This document shows, one piece after another, positions 16,679-25,996 of a stretch of DNA of 64,000 nucleotides. The first letter of the stretch is position 1. Each line of letters begins with the position of its first letter. The stretch is taken from contig NZ_QTKT01000014.1 in assembly GCF_018424605.1 (NCBI RefSeq), positions 27,473-91,472 on the forward strand. Reading direction: 5' to 3'. The stretch is from Marinobacter lipolyticus. GTDB taxonomy: Bacteria; Pseudomonadota; Gammaproteobacteria; Pseudomonadales; Oleiphilaceae. The notes under the pieces were generated by a model. That model was not told the DNA's origin, ran no database searches, and saw only the letters and a list, made by a program, of their open reading frames with translations. A program made the translations under genes and the position numbers.

Positions 16679-17463
16679 TGAACACCTCTGCGGTAAGCAA
16701 TCAACATCAGGCCGGCACCGGCCACGATCATCGGAAACGACAGCACCTGCCCCATGGTGAGCCAGTCAAAGGCCAGGTACCCCAGTTGCGGATCCGGCTG
16801 GCGCACGAACTCCACCAGGAAGCGAAACACCCCATAACACACCAGGAACAGGCCCGAGACCGCCATACGCGGGCGGGGCTTTGCGGAAAACCACCACAGA
16901 ATGATGAAGAAGACGACGCCTTCCAGCGCAAACTGGTATAGCTGGGACGGGTGACGCGCCAGGGCATCCGGCGCCTGTGGAAACACCATGCCCCAGGGCA
17001 CATCGGTGGGCTTGCCCCAGAGTTCGCCGTTGATGAAGTTACCGATGCGACCGGCACCCAGGCCGATCGGCACCAGTGGCGCCACGAAATCCGCCATGGG
17101 CCAGAAGCCACTGCCCACCTTGCGACCGTACCACCACATGGCGAGCATCACGCCCAGCAGGCCGCCATGAAACGACATGCCGCCTTCCCAGACCCGCAGC
17201 AACCAGAGCGGGTCGGCGATAAAGGCGTCGAAATTGTAGAACACCACGTATCCGAAACGGCCGCCCAGAATCACCCCGAGGGCGATATAGAACAGCAGGT
17301 CGCCCACCTGGTCCTCGTTCAGTGGCGACCAGGGTTTGCGGGCACGGAGGCGGCCCAGCCACCAGCCAGCGACGAACCCGACCAGATAGGTCAGGCCGTA
17401 CCAATGAATCTTCAGGGGCCCCAGGGAAATGGCCACGGGATCAAACTGCGGATGCTGCAGCAT
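16675..17463 (-). CDS. lgt: Prolipoprotein diacylglyceryl transferase
   Basis: Lgt transfers diacylglycerol from phosphatidylglycerol to the lipobox cysteine of prolipoproteins in the inner membrane. The 262-residue protein has seven predicted helices, the signature [13 protein letters not shown], the segment [11 protein letters not shown] and the HGGLLG motif with the essential histidine. It overlaps thyA by 4 nt downstream and follows the TauE-family gene by 10 nt, so the three probably form one operon. Confidence 0.97.
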   Translation of the reverse strand: MLQHPQFDPVAISLGPLKIHWYGLTYLVGFVAGWWLGRLRARKPWSPLNEDQVGDLLFYIALGVILGGRFGYVVFYNFDAFIADPLWLLRVWEGGMSFHGGLLGVMLAMWWYGRKVGSGFWPMADFVAPLVPIGLGAGRIGNFINGELWGKPTDVPWGMVFPQAPDALARHPSQLYQFALEGVVFFIILWWFSAKPRPRMAVSGLFLVCYGVFRFLVEFVRQPDPQLGYLAFDWLTMGQVLSFPMIVAGAGLMLIAYRRGVQ

Positions 17464-17473
17464 CAGTAACCTC

Positions 17474-18271
17474 TCAGCTCATAAGAAAGCGGATGCCGAC
17501 CAGGATCAACATGACGGCAAAAATGCGCTTCAGGAAGCGGGCGTTCAAGCGATGCGCCAGGTTGGCACCCACTCTCGCAAACACCACGCTGGTCAGAATA
17601 ATACCCAGCAGCGCCGGCAAATAAATAAAGCCCACGGTCAGTTCTGGCAACTGGGGGTGCCCCCAGCCGGTCCAGACGTTACCCAGAGCGCCGGCCAGGG
17701 CGATCGGCAGGCCGCAGGCCGCCGACGTGCCGACGGCCTGTTGCATGTTGACGTTGCACCAGCTCAGGTACGGCACGGTCAACGTGCCGCCACCGATACC
17801 GAAAATGGCGGAAGCCCAACCGATGCCCCCGCCCGCAGCGCCCAGGCCTACGGATCCCGGCACCACCCGCCCAGGCTTGGGGTTAACCTCCAGGATCATC
17901 TTGATGGCCACCAGAATGACAAACACCCCGATCACAAGTTCCAGCGCCGGACCGCTCAGCAGAGACGCGGTCCAGGCGCCCACCAGCGCACCGATCACAA
18001 TGCCCAGGGTCATCGGCCGGATGATGTCCCAACGCACCGCCCCGTGCAGATGATGGGAACGGATCGAGCTGAGTGAGGTGAAGACGATGGTCGCGAGCGA
18101 CGTGCCGACCGCCAGATGGGCGGCAACGTCGGGGCTGATCCCCTGAAGCCCGAAACTGAAGATGAGTACCGGCACAATCACCAGGCCACCGCCGATGCCA
18201 AACAGCCCCGCCAGGGTTCCGGCAAAGGCGCCCAGCGCCAGATACAGGGCAAATACGCTCAACAGGGTCAT
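17474..18271 (-). CDS. TauE/SafE (TSUP) family membrane permease
   Basis: The 265-residue protein has about eight membrane helices and two family repeats marked by [17 protein letters not shown] and [20 protein letters not shown] proteins export or import sulfite, sulfoacetate and similar organosulfur anions; the substrate here is unknown. The ATG at 18271 was chosen; a TTG at 18292 would add seven polar residues. It is first in the probable operon with lgt and thyA and is divergent from the NRDE gene. Confidence 0.88.
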   Translation of the reverse strand: MTLLSVFALYLALGAFAGTLAGLFGIGGGLVIVPVLIFSFGLQGISPDVAAHLAVGTSLATIVFTSLSSIRSHHLHGAVRWDIIRPMTLGIVIGALVGAWTASLLSGPALELVIGVFVILVAIKMILEVNPKPGRVVPGSVGLGAAGGGIGWASAIFGIGGGTLTVPYLSWCNVNMQQAVGTSAACGLPIALAGALGNVWTGWGHPQLPELTVGFIYLPALLGIILTSVVFARVGANLAHRLNARFLKRIFAVMLILVGIRFLMS

Positions 18272-18355
18272 GGTACCGTCACACCCGGACAATTAATGAG
18301 GCTGGTATGATACACACCGACGCAGCCGAGTTCATTATGAGAGCCCCCGATCCCT

Positions 18356-19132
18356 ATGTGCCTGATAGCCTTTTCCCTCGGACAACACCCGGATTACCCG
18401 CTGGTGGTAGCCGCCAACCGCGACGAGTTCTTCCGCCGTCCCACCGCCGCCATGGAATGGTGGCAGGACACCGCCGGCAATCCGGTGCTGGCTGGCCGCG
18501 ATCTGCTGTCGGGCGGCACCTGGCTCGCCGTCACCCGGCGCGGCGAGGTGGCCGCCGTGACCAATGTGCGCGAAGGCAGCGCCGAGGCCGGGCAATCCAG
18601 CCGCGGCGAGCTGCCTCTGCGGGCGCTGTCTGAATCCGCGGATGACGTTGCACGGCAGCTCGCGGAACAGCAGGCTTGCTACGCGGGCTTCAATCTTATT
18701 CGCCTCAGCACTGACAGCGGCTGGTATTACAGCAACCGCGATGCCCACCCGGGCCGCCACCTGCATCGGGGCACCTACGGCCTCAGCAATCACCTGCTGC
18801 AAAGCCCCTGGCCAAAACTCCTCAAACTGCGAACCGCGGTGGCGCAGCTCCTGGCGGCAACGCCCGCCAACGCTTCCGGGCAGCTGCACCAGTCGCTGAT
18901 CCCGCTGCTGCAGAACACCGACCCGGCGCCGGATCGAGAGCTGCCCGACACCGGAGTCGGTCTCGAGACGGAGCGTTTCCTGTCTTCGCCATTCATCGTC
19001 GGACGCGATTATGGCACCCGCGCCACCACGGTGGTATCGGTCAGCCGTGGCGGGGAAATTCGGGTTACCGAACAAACCTGGCAGCCAATGGGCGAGCCCG
19101 GAGAACAACGTCAGTTCTGCTGGCAGCGATAG
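18356..19132 (+). CDS. NRDE-family (TANGO2-like) protein
   Basis: This 258-residue protein begins MCLIAF and contains the family-defining NRDEFFRRPT (residues 21-30), followed by AGRDLLSGGTWLAVTRRGE and VTNVREG. The N-terminal Cys2 and NRDE motif suggest an Ntn-hydrolase-type fold; the function of bacterial members is not established (the human relative TANGO2 is linked to lipid and haem handling). It is a single gene, 54 nt upstream of xseB. Confidence 0.88.
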   Translation: MCLIAFSLGQHPDYPLVVAANRDEFFRRPTAAMEWWQDTAGNPVLAGRDLLSGGTWLAVTRRGEVAAVTNVREGSAEAGQSSRGELPLRALSESADDVARQLAEQQACYAGFNLIRLSTDSGWYYSNRDAHPGRHLHRGTYGLSNHLLQSPWPKLLKLRTAVAQLLAATPANASGQLHQSLIPLLQNTDPAPDRELPDTGVGLETERFLSSPFIVGRDYGTRATTVVSVSRGGEIRVTEQTWQPMGEPGEQRQFCWQR

Positions 19133-19146
19133 CCCGCAACCTTTGA

Positions 19147-19152
19147 TATAAT
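19147..19152 (+). promoter_or_regulatory. Putative -10 box for the xseB-ispA-dxs operon
   Basis: A perfect TATAAT lies 33 nt upstream of the xseB start codon, in the short gap after the NRDE gene. I see no convincing -35 hexamer at 16-18 bp. Confidence 0.35.
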
Positions 19153-19185
19153 CCGCGCAAACCCGCGACGCAACCGGAGGCCCTG

Positions 19186-19443
19186 ATGGCCGGTGAACAA
19201 GGCGCAACATCCATTGCCGACTTTGAAAAATCCCTCGATGAGCTTGAAAAGCTGGTCCGCGACCTGGAACAGGGGGAACTGTCCCTGGAACAATCCCTGG
19301 CCGCCTTCGAGCGTGGCGTAAAACTGACCCGCGAATGCCAGCAGGCGCTGAAAACAGCGGAACAGCGCGTTGAACAGCTGGTGCAAAACAGCGACGGCAG
19401 CCTGGAATCGCGGCCGTTCACCCCGGACGGGTCGGCCGGATGA
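19186..19443 (+). CDS. xseB: Exodeoxyribonuclease VII small subunit
   Basis: This 85-residue protein has the conserved signature [20 protein letters not shown] and [19 protein letters not shown] of XseB, which joins XseA to degrade single-stranded DNA. It is a helical hairpin with no other domain. The ATG follows GGAGG (in CCGGAGGCCCTG) by about 5 nt. It overlaps ispA by 4 nt (ATGA), the usual xseB-ispA-dxs order. Confidence 0.95.
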   Translation: MAGEQGATSIADFEKSLDELEKLVRDLEQGELSLEQSLAAFERGVKLTRECQQALKTAEQRVEQLVQNSDGSLESRPFTPDGSAG

Positions 19444-20339
19444 CCGCGCAACCCCTGCTTGCGGAAAGCTTTCTGGAAACCTCCCGGGCCCGGGTTGACG
19501 CCGAACTGGACGGCCGCATCGCGGCCGCCGGCGAGACCTCCGACCGGCTCCAGCAGGCCATGCGCTACGGCGTGCTGGGCGGCGGCAAACGCATACGCCC
19601 GGCGCTGTGCCTGGCGGCCGCCAAAGCAGTTGGCCAGCCCACAGAAAGCGCGCTGGTTCCGGCCTGCGCGCTGGAGTTGGTACACGCCTACTCCCTGATT
19701 CACGACGACCTGCCGGCCATGGACAACGACGAGCTTCGCCGTGGACGCCCCACGGCCCACATCGCGTTTGACGAAGCCACAGCGATTCTCGCCGGCGACG
19801 CCCTGCAGGCAATGGCATTTGGCTGGCTGGCGGAAGCCCCCGGGCTGGACGACACCACGCGGATCGCCATGGTGCGGGAACTGGCCCACGCCAGCGGCTA
19901 CCGCGGCATGGTGGGCGGCCAGGCGATTGATCTGGCCTCCGTGGGTAAAGCCCTCACCATCGCCGAACTGGAATCGATGCACCGCCACAAAACCGGCGCG
20001 CTCATCGAAGCCAGTGTCCGTCTGGGCGCCATGACCGCGACGCAGGTATCCGACCGGCAACTGGAAGACCTGAGCTGCTACGCCCGGGCGCTGGGCCTGG
20101 CATTTCAGGTCCAGGACGACCTGCTCGACATTGAGGGCGACACTGCGGTTATCGGCAAGCCCCAGGGCTCGGACCTGGCCCGTGGCAAGCCAACCTTTCC
20201 CTCACTGTTGGGCATTCAGGGCGCACGGGATCACCTGTCGCAACTGAAAAAACTGGCCCTGCAGAGCCTGGCCGGTTTTGGTGCCGAAGCCGATCCGCTG
20301 CGCGCGATTGCCGATTACGTCGTTGCCCGCACCCATTGA
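19440..20339 (+). CDS. ispA: (2E,6E)-farnesyl diphosphate synthase
   Basis: IspA condenses dimethylallyl and isopentenyl diphosphates to farnesyl diphosphate, the precursor of undecaprenyl carrier and quinones. The 299-residue protein has the first aspartate-rich motif in [18 protein letters not shown] and the second in [11 protein letters not shown], with [10 protein letters not shown] for substrate binding. It lies between xseB (4-nt overlap) and dxs (72-nt gap). Confidence 0.97.
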   Translation: MTAQPLLAESFLETSRARVDAELDGRIAAAGETSDRLQQAMRYGVLGGGKRIRPALCLAAAKAVGQPTESALVPACALELVHAYSLIHDDLPAMDNDELRRGRPTAHIAFDEATAILAGDALQAMAFGWLAEAPGLDDTTRIAMVRELAHASGYRGMVGGQAIDLASVGKALTIAELESMHRHKTGALIEASVRLGAMTATQVSDRQLEDLSCYARALGLAFQVQDDLLDIEGDTAVIGKPQGSDLARGKPTFPSLLGIQGARDHLSQLKKLALQSLAGFGAEADPLRAIADYVVARTH

Positions 20340-20411
20340 TTGATCCGGGGCCGGAAGCGCACACTATCATTCACTGATTTGTCACACATAGACCGGAAAA
20401 GACCCGAGCAG

Positions 20412-22343
20412 ATGCAGGACACATATATTTTCAAGGAAATCCCGCCGCAGCGGCCCAATACGCCGCTTCTGGACAGGATTGAGACTCCGGACCAACTGCG
20501 GGAACTGCCGGCCGAACAATTGACGCAACTGGCCCGCGAGCTGCGGGCGTTTCTGTTGTGGTCGGTGGGCCAGACTGGCGGCCACTTCGGTGCCGGCCTC
20601 GGGGTGCTCGAGCTGACGGTGGCCCTGCACTATGTCTTTAACACCCCCGGGGATCGTCTGGTCTGGGACGTGGGCCATCAGGCCTACCCCCACAAGATTC
20701 TCACCGGTCGCCGCGAGCAAATGGGCAGCATTCGGCGCAAGGGCGGCCTGGCCGGCTTCCCCAAGCGCGCGGAAAGCGAATACGACACCTTTGGCGTGGG
20801 CCACTCCAGCACCTCCATCAGCGCCGCCCTGGGCATGGCGCTGGCCGCCCGCATGCAGGGCACCGGTCGCAAGAGCATTGCGGTGATCGGCGACGGTGCG
20901 ATGACCGCGGGCATGGCGTTCGAGGCATTGAACCACGCCGGCCACCTGCACGCCGACATGCTGGTGGTGCTGAACGACAACGACATGTCGATTTCCCGCA
21001 ACGTCGGCGGGCTGTCCAATTATTTTGCCAAGCTGCTGGCCAGCCGGACCTACAATCAGGTCCGCGACAGCAGCAAAAAAGTGCTTCAGGGGGCCCCCAA
21101 CCTGATGGCGCTGGCGAAGAAAACCGAGGAACACTTCAAGGGCATGATCGCGCCGGGCACGCTGTTCGAGGAACTGGGTTTCAATTACATCGGCCCCATC
21201 GACGGTCACGACCTGCCCTTGCTGGTGGAGACCCTGGAAAACATTCGCGAACTGGATGGGCCGCAATTCCTCCACGTGGTCACCACCAAGGGCAAGGGCT
21301 TCGCCCCGGCGGAGGCCGACCCGATCGGTTACCACGCCATCAACAAGATCGAGCCGGTGCCGGCCAGCAAGCCTGAGCCGGTCAAGCCCAAGGCGTCCCG
21401 CCCCAAGTACGCCAACGTCTTTGGCCAGTGGCTGTGTGACGCTGCCGCCCAGGACGAGCGGGTGGTCGGCATTACCCCGGCGATGTGTGAAGGTTCGGAT
21501 TTGCTGGCCTTCTCCCAGCGTTTTCCGGAGCGCTACCACGATGTGGCGATTGCCGAACAACATGCGGTCACGCTCGCCGCCGGCCTCGCCTGCGACGGCG
21601 CCAAACCGGTGGTGGCCATCTACTCCACATTCCTGCAGCGGGCCTATGACCAGCTGATTCACGACGTGGCCATACAGAATCTCGATGTGCTGTTCGCCAT
21701 CGACCGGGCAGGCCTGGTCGGTGAGGACGGGCCGACTCACGCCGGCGCGTTCGACATCAGTTTCCTGCGCTGCATCCCCAACATGGTGGTGATGACGCCC
21801 TCTGACGAGAACGAGACCCGCCAGCTGTTGCAGACCGGGTTGATGTTCGACGGCCCTGCGGCCGTGCGCTACCCCCGGGGTACCGGGCCGGGCGCCGCCA
21901 TCGTGGAGGAGCTGACGCCGCTGCCACTCGGCAAGGGGCGCATGGTGAGAGAGGGGCGCGACGTGGCTATTCTGAATTTTGGCACGCTGCTGACTCCGGC
22001 GCTGGAGGCCGCCGAGGCGATTGGCGCCACGGTGGCCGACATGCGCTTCGTGAAGCCGCTGGACGAAGAACTCATCCTGTCACTGGCGGAGCGCCACAGC
22101 CTGCTGGTCACTCTGGAGGAAAACACCATTGCCGGCGGCGCCGGCAGTGCCGTGACCGAGTTCCTCAACAGCCGGGAGCGATGCCAGCCGGTGCTGCAGC
22201 TCGGCCTGCCGGACAGCTTTATCGACCATGGCAAACACGGGGAATTGCTCAGCGATTGCGGGCTTGATGCAGACGGCATACGCCGGGCTATTGAGGTTCG
22301 CCTGGAACGATTGCGTCACCAGACCCTGAAAGCGGTTAAATAG
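20412..22343 (+). CDS. dxs: 1-deoxy-D-xylulose-5-phosphate synthase
   Basis: Dxs makes DXP from pyruvate and glyceraldehyde 3-phosphate with thiamine diphosphate, the first step of the MEP isoprenoid pathway. The protein is 643 residues from the ATG at 20412 ([12 protein letters not shown]), which matches the usual family N-terminus; the longer in-frame ATG at 20340 has no counterpart in the family. TPP-binding [29 protein letters not shown] and the transketolase segment [15 protein letters not shown] are present. It is the last gene of the xseB-ispA-dxs operon and converges with ribA. Confidence 0.97.
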   Translation: MQDTYIFKEIPPQRPNTPLLDRIETPDQLRELPAEQLTQLARELRAFLLWSVGQTGGHFGAGLGVLELTVALHYVFNTPGDRLVWDVGHQAYPHKILTGRREQMGSIRRKGGLAGFPKRAESEYDTFGVGHSSTSISAALGMALAARMQGTGRKSIAVIGDGAMTAGMAFEALNHAGHLHADMLVVLNDNDMSISRNVGGLSNYFAKLLASRTYNQVRDSSKKVLQGAPNLMALAKKTEEHFKGMIAPGTLFEELGFNYIGPIDGHDLPLLVETLENIRELDGPQFLHVVTTKGKGFAPAEADPIGYHAINKIEPVPASKPEPVKPKASRPKYANVFGQWLCDAAAQDERVVGITPAMCEGSDLLAFSQRFPERYHDVAIAEQHAVTLAAGLACDGAKPVVAIYSTFLQRAYDQLIHDVAIQNLDVLFAIDRAGLVGEDGPTHAGAFDISFLRCIPNMVVMTPSDENETRQLLQTGLMFDGPAAVRYPRGTGPGAAIVEELTPLPLGKGRMVREGRDVAILNFGTLLTPALEAAEAIGATVADMRFVKPLDEELILSLAERHSLLVTLEENTIAGGAGSAVTEFLNSRERCQPVLQLGLPDSFIDHGKHGELLSDCGLDADGIRRAIEVRLERLRHQTLKAVK

Positions 22344-22365
22344 GGCACGGGCTCAGCGGCAGAAA

Positions 22366-22386
22366 CCGGGCCCTTGGGGAGCCCGG
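22366..22386. terminator. Possible hairpin between convergent dxs and ribA
   Basis: CCGGGC (22366-22371) pairs with GCCCGG (22381-22386) around a 9-nt loop. There is no T run on either side, so it would be at best a weak or factor-assisted terminator. Confidence 0.3.
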
Positions 22387-22399
22387 TCGGGGGGATGGA

Positions 22400-23014
22400 T
22401 TACGGTTGCGGGTCGTCGTCCTGGTGAGTCTCAAGCCAGTGGCCCAGCTTGCTTTGCTTGGTATCCAGGTAGTGCTCGTTGTGCGGATTACGACCAACGT
22501 GAAGCGGCACGCGCTCGGTGATGTTGATGCCGTATGAGGTCAGCGCGTCTACCTTGCGGGGATTGTTGGTCATCAGCCGAAGACTCGATATGCCCAGATG
22601 TTCCAGCATGTCCTTGCACATGCTGTAGTCTCGCAGGTCCGCCGCAAAACCCAGTTTCTCATTGGCCTCCACGGTATCGGCACCCTGATCCTGCAAATTG
22701 TAGGCGCGGATCTTGTTCAACAGGCCGATGCCACGGCCTTCCTGGCGCAGATACATCAGAATGCCCCGACCTTCGCGGGCAATGCTGCGCAGGGCTTCCT
22801 CCAGCTGGTAGCCGCAATCGCAGCGCATGCTGTAGAGCGCATCGCCGGTCAGGCACTCCGAATGGGTGCGGGCAAGCATCGGCTCAGGGCTGTCCAGGTC
22901 ACCCAACGTAAGTGCCACGTGCTCCTTGCCGGTATCCGGCTCTTCGAAGCCGTGCATGTCGAATACCCCAAACGGCGTGGGCAACCGGCAGGTCTGGATG
23001 TAACGAACAGCCAC
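22400..23014 (-). CDS. ribA: GTP cyclohydrolase II
   Basis: RibA opens GTP to 2,5-diamino-6-ribosylamino-pyrimidinone phosphate, the entry step of riboflavin synthesis. The 204-residue enzyme has the zinc cysteines in [19 protein letters not shown], the [13 protein letters not shown] loop and the C-terminal [12 protein letters not shown] chose GTG at 23014 because GAGGA lies 6 nt upstream and the protein then begins [16 protein letters not shown] like other RibA proteins; an upstream frame extension is not conserved. It is unlinked to other rib genes here. Confidence 0.95.
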   Translation of the reverse strand: MAVRYIQTCRLPTPFGVFDMHGFEEPDTGKEHVALTLGDLDSPEPMLARTHSECLTGDALYSMRCDCGYQLEEALRSIAREGRGILMYLRQEGRGIGLLNKIRAYNLQDQGADTVEANEKLGFAADLRDYSMCKDMLEHLGISSLRLMTNNPRKVDALTSYGINITERVPLHVGRNPHNEHYLDTKQSKLGHWLETHQDDDPQP

Positions 23015-23123
23015 AGTGTTTCCTCGTGGTTCAATCAATCGGGCCGCGCATTCTATCATGGGGCCGCCCGCTTGGCGTAGTCTCTGCACTGTCGCTCCTC
23101 CAGCTGAGTTGATTCTTACAGCT

Positions 23124-23612
23124 TTACGACTCAGGATCAGAAGCGGACCAGTGGCCGCTGCGACCACCTTTCTTTTCCAGCAGGCGAACGCCTTCTATCA
23201 CCATACCCCGGTCAACCGCCTTGCACATATCGTACAGGGTGAGCGCCGCCACACTGGCGGCCGTCAGCGCCTCCATTTCAACCCCGGTCCGGGCCGCCAG
23301 CTTACAGCTGGTGAGGATATGCACCGAGGCACCATCGCTCCCCGGCGTCAGCTCCACTTTCACCGAGCTCAGGTTCAGCGAATGGCATAGCGGGATCAGT
23401 TCATGGGTTTTCTTGGCGGCCATGATGCCGGCTATACGCGCCACTGCCAGCACATCCCCTTTGGGGTGCTGGCCGTCGACAATCATTGCAAGCGTGTCGC
23501 CGGCCATGCGGATGCGCGCCTCGGCCCGGGCCTCACGCTCGGTCACGTCCTTGGCGGTCACATCCACCATACGGGCTTCGCCCTGGTCATTGAGGTGCGT
23601 CAGTTTGCTCAC
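23124..23612 (-). CDS. moaC: Cyclic pyranopterin monophosphate synthase
   Basis: MoaC converts the MoaA product to cyclic pyranopterin monophosphate in molybdenum cofactor synthesis. The 162-residue protein carries [26 protein letters not shown] and [12 protein letters not shown], with the catalytic lysine in the KGG segment near the C-terminus. GTG at 23612 follows GGAG by 5 nt and gives the family N-terminus MSKLTHLN. No other moa gene is adjacent. Confidence 0.96.
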   Translation of the reverse strand: MSKLTHLNDQGEARMVDVTAKDVTEREARAEARIRMAGDTLAMIVDGQHPKGDVLAVARIAGIMAAKKTHELIPLCHSLNLSSVKVELTPGSDGASVHILTSCKLAARTGVEMEALTAASVAALTLYDMCKAVDRGMVIEGVRLLEKKGGRSGHWSASDPES

Positions 23613-23713
23613 CGGTTCTCCTGTGCCCGGCACGCCGGGACTGATCTTGCGGATTTCATGGACTCTGTCCGATCATGGTAGCAGAAGGCAGTCCCCAGCT
23701 GCGCTGACATTAC

Positions 23714-24670
23714 TCAGATACCCGGCCACCACAAACTGATTCCGCCGATACCCTGGGCGCCATGACGGACCGCAATCTCGAGATCATCGGACACCAGGCC
23801 GCCGAGAGCATAAACCGGCATGCCCGCGGCACCGGCGAGTTCGCGGAATGCTGACCAGCCCATCACCGCGGCTCCGGGATGGGAAGCGGTGGCAGCGACC
23901 GGCCCGAGGGTAATGTAATCTGCCTGCACCGTGAGTGCATGCGCCACTTCGACCTCGTTGTGACAGGACACGCCCAGCCATTTCTCCGCGGGGAGCGAAC
24001 GCGCGTCACACAATTCCGCCTCACGCCAGGGCAGGTGCAGCCCGGCCGCCTCAGGCACCAGATCCATGCGGTCAACGCCACCGTGCAACACCACCGAGGT
24101 GCCATACTCAGCGCCAATCGCCACCAGATCACGGGCCACGGCCTGGTATTCCTGATCGTTGAGCGCCGGTGCTCTCAGCATCGCCAAGGGCGGGCGCGCC
24201 AAGCTGACCCGCTCCTGGAACTGGTTGACCAGATCCGCCGGGGCCCGATAGCCGCCGGTAATCGCCAGCCAGGACGGCAATTGCAGGGCCCGGATGATGG
24301 GCCGGTTGGCAACGGGAAAGTCGTGGTCCCGCAGTGCCTCCAGGGGCAACCACTGGATTGGCTGGCCCTCGCGGCCCTCGGCGTCACCGATGGCATCGTG
24401 GGTTCGCCAGACATCCAGAAAGACCCGTTTGTCCCCGTAGTCATGGCGGATTTCAATCACCGGGCGCAACGATGCCTGCGGAACCCGTAGGCCAGTTTCC
24501 TCGAGAATCTCCCGCACCAGCGCTTGCTGCACCGTCTCACCGGCTTCCACTTTACCGCCGGGAAACTCCAGCAAACCGCCCTGGTGCACATGATCCGGCC
24601 GCCGGGCGATCAGCACCCTGCCCTCGCGGACGATTACCGCCACCGCCACATGAATATCTTTGCCGGTCAT
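23714..24670 (-). CDS. Nudix (MutT-type) hydrolase fused to thiamine-phosphate-synthase-like domain
   Basis: In this 318-residue two-domain protein, residues 1-135 are a MutT-like Nudix hydrolase with a complete Nudix box (GGKVEAGETVQQALVREILE then ETGL); residues about 140-318 resemble ThiE (SCHNEVEVAHALT, DYITLGPVAATASHPGA, YALGGL). The fusion is common in Pseudomonas and relatives beside argJ and secA. The N-terminal domain should sanitise 8-oxo-dGTP; whether the C-terminal domain has thiamine-related activity is unknown. It begins 2 nt after the argJ stop, so it is co-transcribed with argJ. Confidence 0.92.
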   Translation of the reverse strand: MTGKDIHVAVAVIVREGRVLIARRPDHVHQGGLLEFPGGKVEAGETVQQALVREILEETGLRVPQASLRPVIEIRHDYGDKRVFLDVWRTHDAIGDAEGREGQPIQWLPLEALRDHDFPVANRPIIRALQLPSWLAITGGYRAPADLVNQFQERVSLARPPLAMLRAPALNDQEYQAVARDLVAIGAEYGTSVVLHGGVDRMDLVPEAAGLHLPWREAELCDARSLPAEKWLGVSCHNEVEVAHALTVQADYITLGPVAATASHPGAAVMGWSAFRELAGAAGMPVYALGGLVSDDLEIAVRHGAQGIGGISLWWPGI

Positions 24671-24672
24671 GG

Positions 24673-25890
24673 TCAGGTGCGATATTCGGCGTTGATGGTG
24701 ACGTAGTCGTGGGAAAAATCGCAGGTCCAGACCCGCTCGTTGACGTCACCCCGTTTCAGATCGATAGCGATGGTGATCTCCTCGCGGTCCATCACCGCCT
24801 GCCCCCGCTGCTCGGAATAATCCTCGGCGCGGCCACCGTTACGCACCAGGCACACGTCCCCGAGGTAAATCTCCAGGGCACCGAGGTCCAGGCCGTCCAC
24901 CCCGGCACGACCCACTGCGGCGAGTATCCGCCCCCAGTTGGGATCAGAGGCAAACAACGCAGTTTTTACCAGTGGCGAATGCGCCACGGTGTAGGCCACA
25001 TCCAGCGCCTCCTGCTGGTTGGCAGCCTGGCTCACCTCAATGGTGACAAACTTGGTGGCGCCTTCGCCGTCACGAACGATGGCATGGGCCAGATCCAGGT
25101 ACACCTGCCGCAGCGCCTCTTTCAGCTTGGGCAGTAACGGGCTATCCGCGGTGATTTCCGGCCCGTCGTACTGGCCGCTGGCAATCAGCATGCAGGCATC
25201 GTTGGTGGAGGTGTCGCCGTCGATGGTAATCCGGTTGAAGGATTGCTCCCCCAGCTCCGAGGCCAGTTGCGCCAGGAGGTCCGGAGCAATGTTCGCGTCA
25301 GTGGCGATAAAGCCCAGCATGGTGGCCATATTCGGACGAATCATTCCGGCACCCTTGCTAATCCCCGAGATCGACACCCGATGCCCTTCCAGGTCCAGCT
25401 CCACCGAGGCTCCTTTGGGCCGGGTATCGGTCGTCATGATTCCGGCGGCGGCGTCAGCCCAGTGATTCTCGCCGGCATTCGCCAGTGCCGCCGGCAGGGC
25501 CGACACAATCTTCTCGACAGGCAGCGGCTCGCCAATCACCCCTGTGGAGAACGGCAGCACAGAAGAAGCCGTAACCCCGGCCGCATCCGCCAGTGCCTGG
25601 CAGCAGCTCAGGGCGTCCGCCATGCCCCGCTCACCGGTTCCGGCATTGGCATTGCCGGTGTTGATCAGCAGGTAGCGTGGCTCCCCCTGGGCGAGGTGCT
25701 GGCGACTGACGGTCACCGGTGCGGCGCAGAACTGATTGCGGGTAAAGATACCCGCCACCCGGCTGCCGGGCGCCAATTCGAAAACCACCAGGTCTTTGCG
25801 GCCCGGCTTTTTGATGCCTGCGCTGCCAATACCCAGCCGCACGCCGGCAATCGGAAAAAATTCGGGCAAGGTTCCCGGACCTACAGCCAT
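24673..25890 (-). CDS. argJ: Bifunctional ornithine acetyltransferase / N-acetylglutamate synthase
   Basis: ArgJ recycles the acetyl group from N-acetylornithine to glutamate in arginine synthesis. The 405-residue precursor contains the autocleavage site in KGAGMIRPNMATMLGF, where the threonine becomes the N-terminal nucleophile of the beta chain. Residues GNANAGTGERG form the oxyanion region. It follows secA on the same strand beyond an intrinsic terminator and is followed by the Nudix/ThiE gene 2 nt later. Confidence 0.97.
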   Translation of the reverse strand: MAVGPGTLPEFFPIAGVRLGIGSAGIKKPGRKDLVVFELAPGSRVAGIFTRNQFCAAPVTVSRQHLAQGEPRYLLINTGNANAGTGERGMADALSCCQALADAAGVTASSVLPFSTGVIGEPLPVEKIVSALPAALANAGENHWADAAAGIMTTDTRPKGASVELDLEGHRVSISGISKGAGMIRPNMATMLGFIATDANIAPDLLAQLASELGEQSFNRITIDGDTSTNDACMLIASGQYDGPEITADSPLLPKLKEALRQVYLDLAHAIVRDGEGATKFVTIEVSQAANQQEALDVAYTVAHSPLVKTALFASDPNWGRILAAVGRAGVDGLDLGALEIYLGDVCLVRNGGRAEDYSEQRGQAVMDREEITIAIDLKRGDVNERVWTCDFSHDYVTINAEYRT

Positions 25891-25933
25891 GCTGACTCTC
25901 CTGCTCTGTTCTGAAATCGTGTCTGCCGTAACG

Positions 25934-25968
25934 AAAAACCCGCAGCCTGACTGGGTCAGAGTGCGGGT
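25934..25968 (-). terminator. Intrinsic terminator downstream of secA
   Basis: Read on the minus strand, ACCCGCA and TGCGGGT form the stem (complement of 25962-25968 and 25938-25944) around a 17-nt loop that can pair further (CTGACC with GTCAG), followed by TTTTT. It separates secA from argJ. Confidence 0.85.
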
Positions 25969-25996
25969 CGTCTGGTTCGATGCAGAAATGCGGGTA

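Noticed and set aside
20382..21740. A 452-codon minus-strand frame opposite dxs
   Set aside because: Composition and position show it is a shadow of dxs.
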